From NCBI GenBank assembly GCA_023396625.1, contig JAEWVY010000215.1, positions 1 to 9,396 of the forward strand: 9,396 bases of DNA. Direction: 5' to 3'. Below, in pieces: positions 6,740 through 9,396 of the stretch (positions are counted from its first letter, which is position 1; every line of letters begins with the position of its first letter). This stretch comes from Pseudomonadota bacterium (lineage in GTDB: Bacteria; Pseudomonadota; Gammaproteobacteria; Burkholderiales; Burkholderiaceae_C). The translations under genes were made by a program, and so were the position numbers. The notes beneath the pieces were generated by a model. It did no database searches and was not told the origin of the DNA. It saw only the letters and a list, made by a program, of their open reading frames with translations.

Positions 6740-6792
6740 TTCACTATTTTTAGATTGCGATATGGCTGCGCGCCTAGGTGAAACCCTAGGTT
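6740..6792 (-). promoter_or_regulatory. Candidate cox operon promoter and operator
   Basis: On the minus strand, facing coxS, TAAAAAT (6752-6746) is a plausible -10 element in an AT-rich patch. No good -35 hexamer stands 17 bases upstream, as expected for an activator-dependent promoter. Two CCTAGG boxes (6773-6778 and 6785-6790) lie upstream. If transcription begins near 6740, their midpoint is at about -41, the usual place for an activator that contacts RNA polymerase. This would give a leader of about 64 bases. The promoter is an inference from position; the repeat pair itself is directly visible. Confidence 0.4.
6773..6791. repeat. CCTAGGT direct repeat pair
   Basis: CCTAGGT occurs at 6773-6779 and again at 6785-6791, exactly 12 bases apart. 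Each contains the self-complementary hexamer CCTAGG, so the pair is both a direct and an inverted repeat. The right-hand copy sits in the larger inverted repeat AACC-CTA-GGTT (6782-6792). CTAG tetramers are scarce in most bacterial genomes, and by eye I saw no other CCTAGG in the window. The arrangement looks like an operator for a dimeric regulator; which one cannot be told from the sequence. Confidence 0.55.
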
Positions 6793-6962
6793 CGTACGCG
6801 CCAGAGAAACATTCTCAAATTGAAGCACTGAGATGCCTTGGCGACGGTTTTCAGCATGGCTCGCGGAAAGGCGCTCGAACTGATCTGCCGGAATTGCCAG
6901 CGGGGCATTCATTACACTGAGCGGGATTTCGCCAAAAAGAGATCCCTCCTCGCGTACGCCCT

Positions 6963-8312
6963 ATGTCCACAGTATTCAATTTCACGTTCGTGCCCTGGTT
7001 CCGGTCCGTGGCACCCTACATCCACAAATTCCGGAACCAAACCTTTGTCGTTGGCGTGTGTGGCGAAGCGATCGCTGCCGGGAAACTGCCTCATCTGGCC
7101 CAGGACCTGGCGATGATCCAGAGCATGGGCGTCAAAATCGTGCTGGTGCACGGCTTTCGCCCGCAGGTGAACGAACAGCTCAAGGCCAAGGGCCATGCAG
7201 CCAAATACTCCCACGGCATGCGCATCACCGACGAAGTGGCGCTGGACTGCGCCCAGGAAGCCGCCGGGCAACTGCGCTACGAAATCGAGGCGGCCTTCAG
7301 CCAGGGATTGCCCAACACCCCCATGGCCGGTGCCACGGTGCGTGTGATTTCCGGCAATTTCATCACTGCGCGGCCGGTAGGCATCGTCGACGGCGTGGAT
7401 TTTCAGCATTCCGGTCTGGTCCGCAAGGTGGATGTGGCCGGCATCACGCGCACCCTGGACATGGGCGCGATGGTGTTGCTGTCGCCTTTTGGCTTTTCTC
7501 CCACGGGTGAGGCCTTCAACCTGACCATGGAAGAAGTGGCCACCAGCGTGGCGATTGCCCTGCAGGCGGACAAACTGGTCTTCGTCACCGAGATTCCCGG
7601 CATTCGCATCGACCCCGACGCACCGGAAGGCGAGGACAACCCTATCGATACCGAGTTGCCCCTGGCCACTGCGGAGGCCCTGCTGGCTCGCATGCCGGCG
7701 GGCCAGCGACCGACCGACACCGCGTTCTATCTGCAACATTGCGTGAAAGCGTGTAAGGAGGGCGTGGAGCGCAGCCACATCATTCCCTTTGCCGTCGATG
7801 GCTCGCTGCTGCTGGAAATCTACGTGCACGACGGCATCGGCACGATGGTGGTCGATGAAAAGCTCGAGAGTCTACGGGAAGCCACGGCCGATGACGTCGG
7901 GGGCATCCTGCAGCTGATCGAACCCTTCGAGAAGGATGGCACACTCGTCAAACGCAGTCGCACCGAGATCGAGCGCGACGTGGCCAACTACACCATCATC
8001 GAGCATGATGGTGTGATTTTTGCTTGCGCCGCGCTGTATCCGTATCCGGAAGGAAAAACAGCCGAGATGGCCGCGCTCACTGTCTCCCCGCAGAGCCAAG
8101 GTCAAGGCGACGGCGAAAAAATCCTCAAGCGCATCGAGCAGCGCGCCCGGGCCATGGGACTGCAAAGCATCTTCGTGCTCACCACGCGCACGATGCACTG
8201 GTTCATCAAGCGTGGTTTTGTGCAGGTTGACCCGGATTGGCTGCCAGACGCACGCAAGCGCAAATACAACTGGGACCGAAAAAGCCAGGTGCTGGTCAAA
8301 CGGCTGGCTTGA
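6963..8312 (+). CDS. argA: N-acetylglutamate synthase (amino-acid kinase/GNAT fusion)
   Basis: This 449-residue enzyme transfers an acetyl group from acetyl-CoA to L-glutamate, the first step of arginine synthesis, in the cytoplasm. Residues about 25-290 form the amino-acid-kinase domain, which in this family binds the feedback inhibitor arginine; it shows KIVLVHGFRPQVN (58-70), HGMRITD (84-90) and the KLVFVTEIPGI segment (204-214). Residues about 300-449 form the GNAT acetyltransferase domain, with LTVSPQSQGQGDGEKIL (372-388) carrying the acetyl-CoA loop (Gln379, Gly382, Gly384) and MHWFIKRGF (411-419). Length and architecture match classical proteobacterial ArgA. The ATG at 6963 gives the N-terminus STVFNFTFVPWFR, which I associate with betaproteobacterial ArgA. 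No good ribosome binding site precedes it; the place is taken by the palindrome GCGTACGC (6952-6959). It is transcribed away from the cox operon and appears unrelated to it. Confidence 0.95.
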   Translation: MSTVFNFTFVPWFRSVAPYIHKFRNQTFVVGVCGEAIAAGKLPHLAQDLAMIQSMGVKIVLVHGFRPQVNEQLKAKGHAAKYSHGMRITDEVALDCAQEAAGQLRYEIEAAFSQGLPNTPMAGATVRVISGNFITARPVGIVDGVDFQHSGLVRKVDVAGITRTLDMGAMVLLSPFGFSPTGEAFNLTMEEVATSVAIALQADKLVFVTEIPGIRIDPDAPEGEDNPIDTELPLATAEALLARMPAGQRPTDTAFYLQHCVKACKEGVERSHIIPFAVDGSLLLEIYVHDGIGTMVVDEKLESLREATADDVGGILQLIEPFEKDGTLVKRSRTEIERDVANYTIIEHDGVIFACAALYPYPEGKTAEMAALTVSPQSQGQGDGEKILKRIEQRARAMGLQSIFVLTTRTMHWFIKRGFVQVDPDWLPDARKRKYNWDRKSQVLVKRLA

Positions 8313-8317
8313 CCAAA

Positions 8318-8331
8318 ATTTTCATGAAAAT
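8318..8331. terminator. Perfect 14-base palindrome after argA (weak terminator candidate)
   Basis: The palindrome ATTTTCATGAAAAT begins 6 bases after the argA stop. Its left part overlaps AAAATTTT (8315-8322). In RNA it would give only a 5-base-pair A-U stem with loop CAUG and no following U-tract. It is therefore a weak terminator on thermodynamic grounds and may instead be a protein-binding site. The location between convergent genes is the main argument for a termination role. Confidence 0.3.
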
Positions 8332-8357
8332 CGCCATTTCCCAGCGTGGTATGGTGA

Positions 8358-8369
8358 TATAGCGCTATA
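8358..8369. repeat. Perfect 12-base palindrome TATAGCGCTATA
   Basis: This is a second perfect palindrome in the gap between the convergent genes argA and dsbB. It is followed on the plus strand by AATTTTG, so it could act as a poor terminator for argA transcripts. The stem is only four A-U pairs around GCGC, so the RNA hairpin would be weak and a DNA-level role is equally possible. Confidence 0.3.
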
Positions 8370-8391
8370 AATTTTGAACTTCCAACCTCGC

Positions 8392-8404
8392 CGCATTGCA
8401 TGCG
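8392..8404 (-). terminator. Small hairpin just after the dsbB stop
   Basis: CGCAT-TGC-ATGCG is a 5-base-pair stem with a 3-base loop, lying 4 bases beyond the dsbB stop codon in the direction of dsbB transcription. It is GC-richer than the other two repeats in this gap. No U-tract follows directly; AAAATTT comes about 15 bases later on the minus strand. It may stabilise the 3' end or terminate weakly. Confidence 0.25.
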
Positions 8405-8408
8405 CCAC

Positions 8409-8918
8409 TCAGGTTGACCGTGATCGTCGTGCCAGCATCCAGATCGCTGCGAGCGCAATCCCGACAAAAACGAGAAAGGACCAATTGGCAATCGAGCCGC
8501 CGAGGAAGGTCCAGTCCACCTTGGTGCAGTCACCACTGCCCCTGAAGATCATCGGCAACGCCCGCTTGAGCGGGAAATTTTCGATCATGCCGTAGAAGTC
8601 GCGCCCGCAGCTCACAGCTTCGGGCGGGAACCACTGCAGCCAACTCTGGCGCGCAGCCACGAAAGCGCCGAACCCGGCAACCACCAGCAGCAGGGCGGCC
8701 CCCGCCAGATGCACGCCTCGACGCGCACTCAGAGCCGTCAGGGCTGCCAGCACGCCAATTCCGACCAAGGCATACCGCTGGACAATGCACATGGGGCATG
8801 GCACAAGCCCCACCACTTCCTGCAGGTAGATGCCAAAGGACAGCATGCCCACGCAGACGGCGGCAATTGCGGCGAAAAAGAACCGGGGACGGAATTCCAG
8901 CCATGTCAGGAAATTCAT
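8409..8918 (-). CDS. dsbB: Disulfide bond formation protein B
   Basis: This 169-residue inner-membrane protein reoxidises periplasmic DsbA and passes the electrons to quinone. It has four predicted membrane helices (roughly 13-32, 46-64, 69-88 and 143-163). The first periplasmic loop holds the redox pair Cys41-Pro-Met-Cys44 followed by Gln47-Arg48, the quinone-proximal Arg of the family. The large second loop holds Cys104 (VSCGRD) and Cys131 (GDCTKVDW), nearly the same spacing as in E. coli. All four essential cysteines are present and the length is normal. The ATG at 8918 overlaps the TGA of the upstream cysA-like gene (ATGA at 8915-8918). There is only a weak GGAAA upstream, so translation is probably coupled to that gene. 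Confidence 0.94.
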   Translation of the reverse strand: MNFLTWLEFRPRFFFAAIAAVCVGMLSFGIYLQEVVGLVPCPMCIVQRYALVGIGVLAALTALSARRGVHLAGAALLLVVAGFGAFVAARQSWLQWFPPEAVSCGRDFYGMIENFPLKRALPMIFRGSGDCTKVDWTFLGGSIANWSFLVFVGIALAAIWMLARRSRST

Positions 8919-9396
8919 TGGGTTTCCACAAAAACGCGGGCCTTGCGCGGTGTCAGCACCAGCGTGTCACCGACACGAAGACCCAAATCATTGAATTGTT
9001 GCGCAGAAAGCTGCGCTTCCACCAGCGCAGCCTCCTTCTCTTGGGGGCTGTCGACGCGATTAAGTTCCAGCCGGGCGATGGGGCCGATCACGATCGCGCG
9101 TGAGAGCGTGGCGACGATGCCGCTGGCGCCTTCGCGGTAGCGTTGCACCTCCAGGTCGTGCGGGCGCACATAGGCAAAGGCCTTGGCGTCCTGCGCGTCG
9201 CGGTGCTCGGGCGAATCCAGACGCAGGCCCTGGGCGTCGGCACCGATGTGCACCTCGCCTTTGTGGGCGCGGCCATGGAACAGATTCACGTCGCCGAGGA
9301 ACCCGTACACGAACGGGCTGGCCGGATGGTTCCACACCTCTTGCGGCGAGCCGATCTGCTCCACCTGGCCCGCGTTCATCAGCACCACGCGGTCGG
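8915..9396 (-). CDS. cysA: CysA-like sulfate/thiosulfate ABC transporter ATPase, C-terminal part
   Basis: The last 160 codons of an ABC ATPase are visible; the gene enters from the right edge, and the nucleotide-binding motifs (Walker A, signature, Walker B) lie outside. The visible part starts DRVVLMNAGQVEQIGSPQEV, the strand after the H-loop of the ATPase domain. It continues with PFVYGFLGDVNLFHGRA and a TOBE-type regulatory domain: AFAYVRPHDLEV, IVATLSRAIVIGPIARLEL, and the terminal LGLRVGDTLVLTPRKARVF. The PRKARVF ending and the SRAIVIGPIARLEL segment are typical of CysA rather than of other importer ATPases, so the likely role is powering uptake of sulfate or thiosulfate with CysTWP. An in-frame GTG at 9388 is not the start, because the conserved DRV precedes it. 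The stop overlaps the dsbB start by ATGA. Confidence 0.85.
   Translation of the reverse strand, partial: DRVVLMNAGQVEQIGSPQEVWNHPASPFVYGFLGDVNLFHGRAHKGEVHIGADAQGLRLDSPEHRDAQDAKAFAYVRPHDLEVQRYREGASGIVATLSRAIVIGPIARLELNRVDSPQEKEAALVEAQLSAQQFNDLGLRVGDTLVLTPRKARVFVETQ

Noticed and set aside
6661..6912. An 83-codon minus-strand frame covering the intergenic region and the coxS start
   Set aside because: It overlaps the coxS ribosome binding site and start, has no recognisable motif and would occupy the likely promoter and operator.
6838..7116. A small plus-strand frame with CRNC and a later CPQY, looking faintly like a zinc ribbon
   Set aside because: It overlaps the first 150 bases of argA in another frame, the second Cys pair is incomplete, and there is no ribosome binding site.
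6912..7829. A 305-codon minus-strand open frame inside argA
   Set aside because: It is antisense to the well-conserved ArgA; the composition is that of a shadow frame.
9386..9388. GTG as the start codon of a short independent TOBE-domain protein
   Set aside because: The in-frame codons before it read Asp-Arg-Val, the conserved ABC ATPase segment, so the gene simply continues beyond the window.

Overview
The window carries a high-GC bacterial chromosome segment, most likely from a betaproteobacterium of the Burkholderiales and plausibly Comamonadaceae. That placement is inferred from the two-domain ArgA and from the general look of the proteins; no marker gene proves it. There is no RNA gene, insertion sequence, CRISPR array or phage gene. 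Genes fill nearly all of the window, and no gene-free gap reaches 300 bases.

The left two thirds (about 1-6676) is a single minus-strand operon for a molybdenum hydroxylase of the carbon monoxide dehydrogenase (Cox) type. In transcription order it runs coxS (two [2Fe-2S] clusters), coxL (Mo catalytic subunit), coxM (FAD subunit), coxD (MoxR-type AAA+ ATPase), coxE (von Willebrand A protein), coxG (membrane-tethered SRPBCC protein), and the first 12 codons of an XdhC/CoxF-like gene that runs off the left edge. The S-L-M order and the active-site loop AYRGAGR mark it as a 'form II' CoxL. Form II lacks the copper-binding Cys of proven CO dehydrogenases, so CO as the substrate is not established. 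The structural genes are 13-15 bases apart with good ribosome binding sites. The accessory genes coxD and coxE sit behind spacers of 138 and 100 bases that contain small inverted repeats.

A 286-base divergent intergenic region (6677-6962) separates the cox operon from argA on the plus strand. It contains a striking pair of CCTAGGT direct repeats upstream of a plausible coxS -10 element, which makes it the best candidate for the operator of the cox operon. argA encodes the first enzyme of arginine synthesis as a fused amino-acid-kinase/GNAT protein.

Past argA, a 96-base convergent gap holds three short inverted repeats. Then come dsbB (periplasmic disulfide-bond formation) and the 3' part of a cysA-like sulfate/thiosulfate ABC transporter ATPase, both on the minus strand. 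Their reading frames overlap by ATGA, so they are probably translationally coupled.

No wholly new system is evident. The items most worth a second look are the mismatch between copper-type maturation genes and a catalytic subunit without the copper ligand, the CCTAGGT repeat pair, and the cysA-dsbB coupling.
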